A stretch of DNA of 64,000 bases from Profundibacter sp033851955. GTDB taxonomy: Bacteria > Pseudomonadota > Alphaproteobacteria > Rhodobacterales > Rhodobacteraceae. Each line of letters starts with the position of its first letter. Positions within the stretch are counted from its first letter, which is position 1. Of this stretch, positions 43,509-51,867 are shown one piece after another. The translations under genes were made by a program, and so were the position numbers. The DNA lies in contig JAWSVK010000001.1 of NCBI GenBank assembly GCA_033851955.1, positions 234,165 to 298,164 on the forward strand, in the 5' to 3' direction. A model generated the notes under the pieces. It made no database searches and had not been told where the DNA came from. It was given only the letters and a program-made list of their open reading frames with translations.

Positions 43509-43576
43509 GGCATCAATTTTGGCAATACTTCGCCAGATGGCGACTAAAACGCAATAATAAAACCAAAATTGATGCC
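43509..43576. repeat. 14-bp perfect inverted repeat in the dctP/ilvB intergenic region
   Basis: GGCATCAATTTTGG (43509-43522) and CCAAAATTGATGCC (43563-43576) are exact reverse complements, 40 bp apart. They lie between the divergent dctP and ilv promoters, about 30 bp before the likely ilv -35 box. Confidence 0.8.
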
Positions 43577-43606
43577 CTGACGACACATTATTCGGGCAAT
43601 TGGCTG

Positions 43607-43635
43607 TTGACGCCCCTACCCGTCAAACATAAAGT
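43607..43635 (+). promoter_or_regulatory. Probable sigma70 promoter of the ilvB leader
   Basis: TTGACG (43607-43612), 17 bp spacer and TAAAGT (43630-43635). This places the start of transcription near 43642, about 20 bases before the leader peptide start codon. Confidence 0.6.
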
Positions 43636-43662
43636 CTTGCCAATAACAAAGGAGATTTGGAC

Positions 43663-43710
43663 ATGAACGTCCTACTTGTGATTGTGGAATACTGGCGCAT
43701 GGGTCTGTAA
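43663..43710 (+). CDS. ilvB leader peptide
   Basis: 15 codons: MNVLLVIVEYWRMGL, then TAA. Leu, Val and Ile make up seven of the 15 residues, with the run VLLVIV at residues 3-8, the hallmark of a branched-chain amino acid attenuator leader. GGAG at 43651-43654 provides a ribosome site. The stop falls just after the left arm of the antiterminator. The real ilvB gene follows 117 bp downstream. Confidence 0.85.
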   Translation: MNVLLVIVEYWRMGL

Positions 43711-43760
43711 AGACAACCATAACGGTATCCCATGCGCCCCCGAAGATCGGGGGTTTTTTT
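43694..43760 (+). promoter_or_regulatory. Transcription attenuator of ilvB (antiterminator and terminator)
   Basis: Antiterminator: GGCGCATGGG (43694-43703, inside the end of the leader peptide gene) pairs perfectly with CCCATGCGCC (43729-43738). Terminator: CCCCCGA (43737-43743) pairs with TCGGGGG (43747-43753) around AGA, followed by seven T (43754-43760). The two structures share bases 43737-43738, so only one can form. A ribosome stalled at the Leu/Val/Ile codons leaves the left arm free and lets transcription continue; completing the peptide covers it and allows termination. Confidence 0.85.
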
Positions 43761-43827
43761 ATGGGCCACGCATATTTCAAGGCTGCTTTGTTCGATGAAT
43801 AGAACGACTATAGACGGAGAGAGAAAG

Positions 43828-45582
43828 ATGACACGTCAAATGACCGGCGCCAAGATGATCCTGCAAGCCCTGAAAGATCAGGGTGTGGATGTCATATTCG
43901 GATACCCCGGCGGTGCTGTGCTACCGATTTACGATGAAATCTTTCAGCAAAATGATATTCGCCACATTCTGGTGCGTCATGAACAGGCCGCGATCCACGC
44001 CGCCGAGGGCTATGCCCGCTCAACCGGCAAACCCGGTGTGGCGCTTGTTACATCCGGCCCAGGCGCGACCAATGCGGTGACAGGTCTGACGGACGCCTTG
44101 ATGGACAGTATCCCAATTGTGGTGCTGAGTGGCCAAGTGCCGACCTTTATGATCGGCAATGACGCCTTCCAAGAGGCTGACACTGTTGGCATCACGCGGC
44201 CCTGTACCAAACACAACTGGTTGGTGCGCGAAACGGCAAAACTGTCCGAGGTGATCCATCAGGCGTTTCACGTCGCCACTTCAGGGCGTCCTGGCCCCGT
44301 GTTGATCGACGTGCCCAAGGACGTGCAATTTGCCGAAGGCACCTACACGCCGCCCGCAAAAATCAACGCCTCGCGCTACCAACCGCAGATCAAGGGCGAC
44401 ATCGCTGCCATCACCTCATTGGTTGAGATGATGGAAAAGGCCGAGCGGCCGATCTTTTACACCGGTGGCGGTGTGATCAATTCTGGCCCTGCGGCCAGCC
44501 AACTGTTGCGCGAATTGGCGGATGCTTCGGGCATTCCCGTGACCTCGACCTTGATGGGTCTTGGGGCTTATCCGGCATCAGGTGATAACTGGTTGGGCAT
44601 GCTTGGCATGCACGGGTTGTACGAGGCCAATCTGGCAATGCACGGCTGCGATTTGATGATCAACATCGGCGCGCGGTTTGATGACCGGATCACCGGACGG
44701 GTTGAAGATTTCAGCCCGCATTCCCGCAAGGCCCACATTGATATTGACCCCTCATCAATCAACAAAGTGATTGCGGTCGATTTGCCGATCGTTGGCGATG
44801 TTGGCCATATTTTGGAAGACATGCTGAAAATTTGGAAGTCCCGTGGCCGCAAGACCAACAAGGCTGGCCTGAAAAAATGGTGGGCACAGATTGCAGAGTG
44901 GAAGGCTGTGAAATGCCTGTCCTATGAACAAACCGGCAAGATCATCAAGCCGCAATACGCACTGGAACGCCTGCAAGCGCTGACCGCCAAATATGACCGC
45001 TATATCACCACAGAAGTTGGGCAGCACCAAATGTGGGCGGCGCAATACCTTGAATTTGACGAGCCGAACCGTTTGATGACTTCGGGCGGGCTTGGCACTA
45101 TGGGCTATGGCCATCCGGCGTCTTTGGGCGTGCAATTGGCGCATCCTGATGCGTTGGTGATCAACGTGTCTGGCGAAGGCTCGTGGTTGATGAACATGCA
45201 GGAAATGGGCACGGCCGTTCAATACCGCCTGCCCGCCAAGCAGTTCATTTTGAACAACGAACGTTTGGGCATGGTGCGCCAATGGCAGGAATTGCTACAT
45301 GGCGAGCGCTATTCCAACACCTGGCAAGAAGCGCTGCCTGATTTCGTCAAATTGGCCGATGCTTTTGGCGCCAAGGGCATTCGCTGTGAGGACCCCGCCG
45401 ATCTGGATGACGCCATCATGGAAATGATCAACCACGACGGGCCGGTCATTTTCGACTGCCTCGTTGAGAAGCACGAGAACTGTTTCCCGATGATCCCATC
45501 GGGCGCACCACACAATGAAATGCTGATGGGCGATGCCGATACCCAAGGGGTGATTGGTAAATCCGGCGCGGTTCTGGTTTAG
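43828..45582 (+). CDS. ilvB: Acetolactate synthase large subunit
   Basis: 584 residues from ATG 43828 (MTRQMTGAKMILQAL); the open frame continues upstream to 43732, but that part runs through the attenuator terminator. The enzyme makes acetolactate or acetohydroxybutyrate, the first common step to Val, Leu and Ile, using thiamine diphosphate and FAD. Motifs: GYPGGAVLPIYDEI with the catalytic Glu region HEQAAIHAAEGYAR, LVTSGPGATNAVTGL and the thiamine-binding GEGSWLMNMQEMGTAVQYRLPAKQFILNN (GDGS-type, here GEGS). It is co-transcribed with ilvN 14 bp downstream. Confidence 0.97.
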   Translation: MTRQMTGAKMILQALKDQGVDVIFGYPGGAVLPIYDEIFQQNDIRHILVRHEQAAIHAAEGYARSTGKPGVALVTSGPGATNAVTGLTDALMDSIPIVVLSGQVPTFMIGNDAFQEADTVGITRPCTKHNWLVRETAKLSEVIHQAFHVATSGRPGPVLIDVPKDVQFAEGTYTPPAKINASRYQPQIKGDIAAITSLVEMMEKAERPIFYTGGGVINSGPAASQLLRELADASGIPVTSTLMGLGAYPASGDNWLGMLGMHGLYEANLAMHGCDLMINIGARFDDRITGRVEDFSPHSRKAHIDIDPSSINKVIAVDLPIVGDVGHILEDMLKIWKSRGRKTNKAGLKKWWAQIAEWKAVKCLSYEQTGKIIKPQYALERLQALTAKYDRYITTEVGQHQMWAAQYLEFDEPNRLMTSGGLGTMGYGHPASLGVQLAHPDALVINVSGEGSWLMNMQEMGTAVQYRLPAKQFILNNERLGMVRQWQELLHGERYSNTWQEALPDFVKLADAFGAKGIRCEDPADLDDAIMEMINHDGPVIFDCLVEKHENCFPMIPSGAPHNEMLMGDADTQGVIGKSGAVLV

Positions 45583-45595
45583 GAAAGGTCGACAA

Positions 45596-46159
45596 ATGTC
45601 TGCACTCAATATCAAAAAAGGATCATCGGCCCATTCGGCCTACGATCTAAAAGACCCCAACGCTGATGTCATCGAAAGCCACACCCTAACCGTGGTTGTC
45701 GACAATGAGGCCGGCGTTTTGGCCCGCGTGATCGGATTGTTTTCGGGGCGTGGTTATAATATCGAAAGCCTGACGGTGGCCGAGATCAACGAAGAATACC
45801 ATACCTCGCGGATCACCATCGTCACCACGGGCACGCCGCAGGTGATCGAGCAGATCAAAGCCCAGCTTGGCCGGATCATTCCGGTGCATTCGGTGAATGA
45901 TTTGACGGTAGAGGGTCCGTATCTGGAGCGCGAGCTGGCCCTGTTCAAGGTGACAGGTTCAGGTGAAAAACGCGTAGAAGCCCTGCGTTTGGCCGATATT
46001 TTCCGCGCCAATGTGGTGGACAGCACGCTGGAAAGCTTTGTCTTCGAGATGACAGGGACGTCTGAGAAAATCGACGCGTTCGCCGATTTGATGCGCCCCT
46101 TGGGTCTGAGTGAAACCGCCCGCACTGGGGTTGCCGCAATTTCGCGCGGCGCGATTTAA
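45596..46159 (+). CDS. ilvN: Acetolactate synthase small (regulatory) subunit
   Basis: 187 residues from ATG 45596; AGGAAAGG lies upstream. An N-terminal ACT domain binds valine for feedback inhibition (HTLTVVVDNEAGVLARVIGLFSGRGYNIESLTVA), followed by the C-terminal regulatory domain (ELALFKVTGSGEKRVEALRLADIFRANVVD). The names ilvN and ilvH are both used for this subunit in related genomes; here it accompanies ilvB. It is followed by two hairpins. Confidence 0.96.
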   Translation: MSALNIKKGSSAHSAYDLKDPNADVIESHTLTVVVDNEAGVLARVIGLFSGRGYNIESLTVAEINEEYHTSRITIVTTGTPQVIEQIKAQLGRIIPVHSVNDLTVEGPYLERELALFKVTGSGEKRVEALRLADIFRANVVDSTLESFVFEMTGTSEKIDAFADLMRPLGLSETARTGVAAISRGAI

Positions 46160-46172
46160 GCCGAACATAAAA

Positions 46173-46212
46173 AGAGGCCCCGCACTAAAGGCACTGGGGG
46201 AGCGGAGCCTCT
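46173..46212 (+). terminator. Terminator-like hairpin after ilvN
   Basis: AGAGGC (46173-46178) pairs with GCCTCT (46207-46212), and an inner CCGC with GCGG. It is 14 bp after the ilvN stop and carries AAAAAG on the left side, so it could also work in the reverse direction. Confidence 0.6.
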
Positions 46213-46214
46213 GG

Positions 46215-46244
46215 TTTCTAGCGCATAGGGTGATGCGCTAGAAA
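46215..46244. terminator. 12-bp perfect hairpin between ilvN and the EF-hand gene
   Basis: TTTCTAGCGCAT (46215-46226) and ATGCGCTAGAAA (46233-46244) form a 12-bp stem with a 6-nt loop. It lies between two convergent genes and could serve either as transcript 3' end. The pairing is followed by only a weak T run. Confidence 0.6.
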
Positions 46245-46265
46245 TTCGTGGGTGGGAGCTTTGAG

Positions 46266-46505
46266 TTAGCCCTTAGTTGGCAATAAGCCCGCCTCGCCCG
46301 CCACTTGCAACTCATCTGCATCCACTGCGCCATCGGCGTTGGTGTCGATGGCCACAAAGTTTTCTTCGGTCATGTCAGGGTGTGCCGCCAGCAATTCGTT
46401 ATAGGACAGCAGCCCGTCGCCATCCGTGTCGATTTCGCTTTGGGCGCTGATGGCGGTTGCGGTCAGGGCGAGGATGGTCGCAGCTTGGATTACAATCTTT
46501 TTCAT
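46266..46505 (-). CDS. Small secreted EF-hand protein
   Basis: 79 residues. Signal peptide MKKIVIQAATILALTATAISA, then two EF-hand calcium loops: DTDGDGLLSYNE (residues 26-37) and DTNADGAVDADE (residues 54-65). Both have the D-x-D/N-x-D-G-x-I/L/V-x-x-x-E pattern, so both can bind calcium. It is a periplasmic or exported calcium-binding protein of unknown role. It is divergent from the sigma factor gene at 46778. Confidence 0.85.
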   Translation of the reverse strand: MKKIVIQAATILALTATAISAQSEIDTDGDGLLSYNELLAAHPDMTEENFVAIDTNADGAVDADELQVAGEAGLLPTKG

Positions 46506-46777
46506 TTTTCAGTCTCCTTGGGTGTTAACCCATTACATCATGAAGGTGCGTTTTTGCGCCTTCACATACCTAGAGGCGGTTTTTCACGGTTTATTCTCGG
46601 GTTTTGAGGCGTAGATCAAAGCCTGCCAAAACTGGCTGAGCACCGCCGACGAAACAGCGCCCGATCTGCGGGAACCTGCCCAAAAAGCCCCAGGTTGGTC
46701 GGTTGGCGACAATCCCCCAGCTTGTTTGGCGACGCGGAATTGAACACCTTGACGGCAGACCAAACAGGAGGTCCGCC

Positions 46778-47293
46778 ATGACACCGACAGATGCAAACGC
46801 ACAAACCTTGACGGCGCTGATCCCAGCCTTGTCGCGGTTGGCGCGTATCCTTGCCCCAACGCCGGATCGGGCCGAAGACATGGAGCAGGATGCTTTGTTG
46901 CGGGTCTGGGCGCGGTTGCAAAACGGCGGTGAAATTGAAGACCTGCGCCCCTACCTGATGACGACTCTGCGCAACGCCAGCTCCAAACCAATGCAACAGG
47001 ATCAAGAATTGACCGAACAAAACGCCCCCAGCCACCCTGCCGAGATCTGGGACCGTCTGGCCTGTGTGGATGTTTTCAACGCTTTGCGTGACATGCCCGA
47101 TGATCTGGCCGAACTGTTGCGCCCCTTGGCCATATCTGGGGCCAGCTATAGTGAACTGGCCACAGCGTTCGATTTGCCAATCGGCACCGTGATGTCGCGC
47201 ATTTCGCGGGCCCGCGCCCAATTGCGTGCCGATTTAGATTTGCCCAAAACCCACGCGGTCGAAGTGCTGTTGGATGAAATGGCCAATACTTAG
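46778..47293 (+). CDS. Sigma-70 family (ECF-type) RNA polymerase sigma factor
   Basis: 171 residues from ATG 46778, with AGGAGG upstream. Region 2 is visible as LAPTPDRAEDMEQDALLRVWARL and region 4 as MPDDLAELLRPLAISGASYSELATAFDLPIGTVMSRISRARAQL, the DNA-binding helix-turn-helix. There is no region 3, which identifies an ECF-type factor. No anti-sigma gene lies downstream: the next gene is nrdJ in the opposite direction. Its signal is unknown. Confidence 0.88.
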   Translation: MTPTDANAQTLTALIPALSRLARILAPTPDRAEDMEQDALLRVWARLQNGGEIEDLRPYLMTTLRNASSKPMQQDQELTEQNAPSHPAEIWDRLACVDVFNALRDMPDDLAELLRPLAISGASYSELATAFDLPIGTVMSRISRARAQLRADLDLPKTHAVEVLLDEMANT

Positions 47294-47310
47294 CTCCCCC
47301 CCGCAACTAC

Positions 47311-47338
47311 AAAAAAAATAGGGCCCCCGAAGGGACCC
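47311..47338 (-). terminator. Terminator on the minus strand after nrdJ
   Basis: Read on the minus strand, GGGTCCC pairs with GGGGCCC (one U-G pair) around TTCG or similar, followed by a TATTTTTTTT run (47311-47320). It is placed about 135 bp after the nrdJ stop. Confidence 0.65.
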
Positions 47339-47439
47339 CAGTTTCACTGATCAGGCTCATCATTATACCGCCCGGTTTAGTTTTTGCCTGCGGCCTGATC
47401 CGCTTCGGGGGCGAGCGCACCCGCCCCGGAACTCGCTAC

Positions 47440-47461
47440 CCCTCATGCGCATACATGAGGG
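47440..47461. repeat. 8-bp hairpin next to the nrdJ stop
   Basis: CCCTCATG (47440-47447) and CATGAGGG (47454-47461) match perfectly around CGCATA. It is 12 bp from the nrdJ stop codon and lacks a T run; it may protect the 3' end of the message. Confidence 0.55.
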
Positions 47462-47472
47462 ATAAGCGCCTC

Positions 47473-50400
47473 TTAGCTACACCCGCTGGTTCCCCCGCAG
47501 GTGTTGCATTTCATACAGGTGCCGTTGCGCACCAATGTGTAGTTTCCGCAGTCGCCACAAGGATCGCCCTCATAGCCCTGCATTTTGGCCTTAACCACAG
47601 GATCCATCCCGCCGCTGGCTGTCATTGAGACCGCTTCGCTGGCGGTGTTGGTCGCCGCTTCTGGCACCAGTGTTTGCAAAACCGCCACCGGATCGGTTCC
47701 GCCTTCAAGCGCCACGGCACCGGCTTGCATACCGCCACCGCCGCCCTGCAGCACAACCAATTGTTGCGGCACCCGTTTGCGCAGATATCCTGTCGAGGAA
47801 ATCTGTTTCAGCACTTCCAAAGATTTGGAGGCAGCGCTTTCGGACACTTCTGAAATATTGGACACGCCCTCTTTTTCGCCGCGCCCAAGGTCATCGAATG
47901 ATGCGCCTTCGGGTTTGACATGCGCAAGGTCTGTACGATCCAGATAGGACACGGCCAATTCGCGGAAGATGTAATCCAAAATCGAAGTCGCGTTTTTGAT
48001 GCTGTCGTTGCCTTGCACCATGCCAGCTGGCTCAAACTTGGTGAAGGTGAACGCGTCGACGAATTCTTCCAAAGGCACGCCGTATTGCAGACCAACCGAC
48101 ACCGCGATGGCAAAGTTGTTCATCATGGCGCGAAAGCCAGCACCCTCTTTGTGCATGTCGATGAAAATCTCGCCCAGTTCGCCGTCTTCATATTCGCCGG
48201 TGCGCAGGTATACCTTGTGGCCGCCGACATTGGCTTTTTGGGTGTAGCCTTTGCGCCGTTGTGGCAGTTTTTCACGGTGGCTTTTCTGGATTTCCTTGAT
48301 GACGATCTTTTCGACGATCTTTTCAGCCAAAACAGCTGCCTTTTCGTGCTGGCTGCCCGAAGCGAGAATTTCTTCGGCCTCTTCATCATCTTCAACCAGC
48401 GCTGCCGCCAATGGTTGGCTCAGTTTGGAGCCGTCACGGTACAGCGCGTTGGCCTTAACACCCAAGGACCAGCTCAGCTCATATGCTTTTTGGCAATCCT
48501 CGATGGTGGCGTCATTGGCCATGTTGATGGTTTTCGAGATCGCCCCCGAGATAAACGACTGCGCGGCGGCCATCATGTAGATATGGCTGTCAACTGACAG
48601 ATAACGCTTACCTTTTTTGCCACAAGCATTGGCACAATCAAAGATACCGTAGTGTTTTTCATCAAGATGCGGCGCGCCTTCTAGGGTCATGGTGCCACAA
48701 ACATGGTCGTTGGCAGCATCGATATCGGCGCGCGAATAGCCCAAGTGACGCAGCAGATCAAAGGCTGGATCATTCAGTTTCTCGGCTGGAATGCCCAAGG
48801 TTTTGGCGCAGAAATCTTCGCCCAGCGTCCATTGGTTGAATACGAAACGAATGTCAAAGGCAGACGGCAGCGCCGCTTCGATTTTATCCAGCTCGATTTG
48901 GCCAAAACCGTTGCCGATTAGGGATGTATGGTTGATCCCAGGTGCGTTGCCGATGGTGCCGTGGCCGACAGCGTAGGCGATGATCTCTTCGATCTGTGCC
49001 GAGCCATAGCCCTGCTTTTCCAACGCGGCTGGAACCGAGCGGTTGATGATTTTGAAATAACCACCACCGGCCAGCTTTTTGAATTTCACCAAGGCAAAGT
49101 CAGGCTCGATGCCGGTTGTGTCGCAATCCATCACCAAACCGATGGTGCCGGTTGGCGCAACCACAGAGACTTGCGCGTTGCGGTAGCCGTGCTTTTCACC
49201 CAAGGCTAAGGCCTCGTCCCAAGCAGATTTGGCCAGCGCGATCAGGCTTTGATCAGGGCAGTTGGCGTGGTCCAGCGGAACCGGTTTCACGTCTAGGTCT
49301 TCATAGCCGTCAGATTCACCATAGGCCGCCGTGCGGTGATTGCGGATCACCCGCAGCATATGTTTTTCGTTGCGTTTATAGCCTGAAAACGGTCCAAGCT
49401 CGCTGGCGATTTCAGCTGACGTTGCGTAGGAAACCCCCGTCATCACCGCTGTCAGCGCACCACACAGAGCGCGGCCCTCAACAGAGTCATAAGAGAAGCC
49501 CATGTTCATCAGCAACCCGCCGATGTTGGCATAGCCCAGACCCAGGGTGCGGAAATCATAAGACCGTTGCGCGATTTCTTTAGAGGGGAATTGCGCCATT
49601 GTCACCGAAATTTCCAGCGTCAACGTCCATAGACGTGTGGCGTGGATGTAATCCTCGGATTGGAACTCGCCGTCTTTCAGGAAAGTCAGCAGGTTCATTG
49701 AGGCTAGGTTACAAGCAGTGTCGTCCAAGAACATGTATTCAGAACAAGGGTTTGAGCCGCGAATGGCGCCATCTTCGGGGCATGTGTGCCACGCGTTGAC
49801 GGTGTCGTGATACTGGATGCCCGGATCGGCACAGGACCATGCGGCGTGGCCAACCTGTTCCCACAATTCGCGGGCTTTGATGGTTTTTGAAACCTTGCCG
49901 TTGGTGCGGTTGATCAGGTCCCAATCGGCGTCATCTTTGACGGCCTTAAGGAAGGCGTCGGTCACGCGGATCGAGTTGTTGGAGTTTTGACCCGAGACCG
50001 AACTGTAAGCCTCAGAATCCCAATCTGTGTCGTAGGTTGGGAACTCAATGCTGGTGTAGCCCTGCTTGGCATAATCCAACACACGTTTCACGTAAGTCTG
50101 TGGAATGGCGAATTTTTTCGACGCACGGATCGCGGTTTTCAAGGTCTCGTTGACCTTTGGATCGACCGCATCTTCTTCGCGGCCATCCCATGATTTAATG
50201 GCTGCGAAAATGTCGTTCAGACAGGTTTCATGCAATTTGGAGCCGGCCACGATGGAAGCAACCTTTTGCTCTTCCAGAACCTTCCAGTTGATGAATTCTT
50301 CAATGTCGGGGTGGTCGGCGTCAATGATGACCATCTTGGCCGCGCGGCGTGTTGTACCGCCGGACTTGATCGCGCCAGCTGCGCGGTCCCCGATTTTCAA

Positions 50401-51171
50401 GAACCCCATCAGACCCGAGGAATTGCCGCCACCGGACAGAGATTCGCCCGCCGCTCGCAGGGACGAGAAATTCGTGCCAGTGCCGGAGCCGTATTTGAAC
50501 AGGCGCGCTTCACGCACCCAAAGATCCATGATGCCGCCCTCGCCGACCAGATCATCGCCAACGGATTGGATGAAACAGGCGTGTGGCTGTGGGTGCTCAT
50601 AAGAGGATTTGGATTTGGTCAATTTGCCGGACTTGTAGTCGACATAGTGGTGACCCTGCGCTGGCCCATCAATGCCGTAAGCCCAGTGAATACCGGTGTT
50701 AAACCATTGCGGGCTGTTTGGCGCGGCACGCTGAGAGGCCAACATGTGGCGCATTTCGTCGTAATAGGCACGGGCGTCGGATTCGGAGGTGAAATAGCCA
50801 CCTTTCCAACCCCAATAGGCCCATGTACCGGCCAGACGGTCAAACACTTGCTTGGCGGAATGCTCGCCGCCGACGCGGTCTTCTTCTGCCATGTCAGCCA
50901 AAGCAGCGTCATCCGGCACCGAGCGCCACAAAAATTCGGGGACGTCTTTTTCGCGCACTTTTTTCAAAGCGGCCGGCACGCCAGCTTTGCGGAAATACTT
51001 CTGGGCAATCACGTCCGAGGCCACTTGGCTCCAGCTTGACGGCACTTCACAGTCGTCCAGACGGAACACGATTGTGCCATCAGGGTTGCGGATTTCAGAA
51101 GACGTAATGGTAAATTCTAGGTCAGAATATGCGTCCTGACCGGATGTGGTGAACTTGCGCTCTATTTTCAT
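47473..51171 (-). CDS. nrdJ: Vitamin B12-dependent ribonucleotide reductase (class II)
   Basis: 1232 residues from ATG 51171 (MKIERKFTTSGQDAYSD). The open frame runs up to 51312, but that part is not family-like. It makes dNTPs using adenosylcobalamin, with or without oxygen. Visible parts: FNTGIHWAYGIDGP, the loop SGTGTNFSSLRAAGESLSGGGNSSGLMGFL, the active-site NPCSEYMFLDDTACNLASMNLLTF with cysteine, the substrate loop VVAPTGTIGLVMDCDTTGIEPD, and a C-terminal zinc-ribbon (CGDCGNYTLV ... CMKCNTCGGTSGCS). The length is that of the long class II group. Its upstream region holds NrdR-box-like palindromes. Confidence 0.97.
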   Translation of the reverse strand: MKIERKFTTSGQDAYSDLEFTITSSEIRNPDGTIVFRLDDCEVPSSWSQVASDVIAQKYFRKAGVPAALKKVREKDVPEFLWRSVPDDAALADMAEEDRVGGEHSAKQVFDRLAGTWAYWGWKGGYFTSESDARAYYDEMRHMLASQRAAPNSPQWFNTGIHWAYGIDGPAQGHHYVDYKSGKLTKSKSSYEHPQPHACFIQSVGDDLVGEGGIMDLWVREARLFKYGSGTGTNFSSLRAAGESLSGGGNSSGLMGFLKIGDRAAGAIKSGGTTRRAAKMVIIDADHPDIEEFINWKVLEEQKVASIVAGSKLHETCLNDIFAAIKSWDGREEDAVDPKVNETLKTAIRASKKFAIPQTYVKRVLDYAKQGYTSIEFPTYDTDWDSEAYSSVSGQNSNNSIRVTDAFLKAVKDDADWDLINRTNGKVSKTIKARELWEQVGHAAWSCADPGIQYHDTVNAWHTCPEDGAIRGSNPCSEYMFLDDTACNLASMNLLTFLKDGEFQSEDYIHATRLWTLTLEISVTMAQFPSKEIAQRSYDFRTLGLGYANIGGLLMNMGFSYDSVEGRALCGALTAVMTGVSYATSAEIASELGPFSGYKRNEKHMLRVIRNHRTAAYGESDGYEDLDVKPVPLDHANCPDQSLIALAKSAWDEALALGEKHGYRNAQVSVVAPTGTIGLVMDCDTTGIEPDFALVKFKKLAGGGYFKIINRSVPAALEKQGYGSAQIEEIIAYAVGHGTIGNAPGINHTSLIGNGFGQIELDKIEAALPSAFDIRFVFNQWTLGEDFCAKTLGIPAEKLNDPAFDLLRHLGYSRADIDAANDHVCGTMTLEGAPHLDEKHYGIFDCANACGKKGKRYLSVDSHIYMMAAAQSFISGAISKTINMANDATIEDCQKAYELSWSLGVKANALYRDGSKLSQPLAAALVEDDEEAEEILASGSQHEKAAVLAEKIVEKIVIKEIQKSHREKLPQRRKGYTQKANVGGHKVYLRTGEYEDGELGEIFIDMHKEGAGFRAMMNNFAIAVSVGLQYGVPLEEFVDAFTFTKFEPAGMVQGNDSIKNATSILDYIFRELAVSYLDRTDLAHVKPEGASFDDLGRGEKEGVSNISEVSESAASKSLEVLKQISSTGYLRKRVPQQLVVLQGGGGGMQAGAVALEGGTDPVAVLQTLVPEAATNTASEAVSMTASGGMDPVVKAKMQGYEGDPCGDCGNYTLVRNGTCMKCNTCGGTSGCS

Positions 51172-51366
51172 GTTTTCTTGCCCCGAATGCGCAGTGCTGC
51201 GCGTCATATTATTTCTGACGAGAACCCTCAAAACGGGGCTTTTAACGCCAAACTCACGCTGACCAGATGGGATAAACTGAATTCTAAATCGCGGGCAATA
51301 ATCACCCGACACAAACCATCAAAACCAAATGGTAAAAAACCGTTATATCCCTTCGTTGACCCGCCG

Positions 51367-51417
51367 CTACTAAATCTAGTGGTCTCGTTGGTCAGCCACT
51401 ACTATGTGTCGTAGTAG
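51367..51417 (-). promoter_or_regulatory. NrdR-box-like palindromes upstream of nrdJ
   Basis: CTACTAAATCTAGTGG (51367-51382) is close to the NrdR box, which has the core ACTAnATnTAGT; here the core is ACTAAATCTAGT. A second, less regular palindrome CTACTA-TGTGTCG-TAGTAG lies at 51399-51417, about three turns away. NrdR boxes usually come in such pairs in front of ribonucleotide reductase genes. No binding is proved. Confidence 0.4.
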
Positions 51418-51432
51418 CCCCTATTGCGTCAA

Positions 51433-51713
51433 CTTTTATATTTCGTTTTTTTAACGTTTTTTTCATTGACGGCTACAATTGTTACAACACGGAAAAGGTG
51501 CATAGTGATTCACAATTCGCCGGTGGTGGTGTGAAGCCTGAACAATGCTGGCAAACCCCGATTTGAATTTCTTCTTTATATCGGCTGACTTGTCCTCAAA
51601 TGCTCAGATGCAAGATGAAAGAATCAATTCGGCTGACCACCAACACTGACTCGCGGGCTGTTTAAGTGCAGCCATGTCACGGCCTGACAACGAATGCCTA
51701 GAAAAAGAAGAAA
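51433..51713. other. Gene-free region between nrdJ promoter and tRNA-Pro
   Basis: About 280 bp without a supported gene. It contains T-rich tracts near 51438-51470 and no convincing open frame, RNA gene or repeat. Confidence 0.6.
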
Positions 51714-51790
51714 TGGTCGGGACGGGAGGATTCGAACCTCCGACCTACGGTACCCAAAACCGTCGCGCTACCAGGCTGCGCTACGCCCCG
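51714..51790 (-). tRNA. tRNA-Pro (anticodon UGG)
   Basis: 77 nt on the minus strand. Acceptor CGGGGCG, D arm GCGCAGCCTGGTAGCGC, anticodon stem ACGGT/ACCGT with loop TTTGGGT (anticodon TGG), T arm GGAGG-TTCGAAT-CCTCC, and an encoded CCA. This is the main proline tRNA and reads CCN codons with the GGG isoacceptor at 9689. Confidence 0.97.
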
Positions 51791-51867
51791 AACTGACGCC
51801 TACCTACATAGGCTGGAAGGTAATGAAAACCCCTAGTTGCCCTGTTTTTCCACTCCATGTGAAAAAA

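Noticed and set aside
43732..43827. Upstream in-frame extension of ilvB beginning at ATG 43732
   Set aside because: It passes through the terminator hairpin and T run of the attenuator and its 32 residues do not resemble the family; ATG 43828 is the normal start.
51172..51312. N-terminal extension of nrdJ
   Set aside because: The extra residues are not family-like and ATG 51171 begins the conserved MKIERKFTT sequence.
51172..51713. Cobalamin riboswitch upstream of nrdJ
   Set aside because: I saw no B12-box-like element; and a B12-dependent enzyme would not normally be repressed by such a switch.
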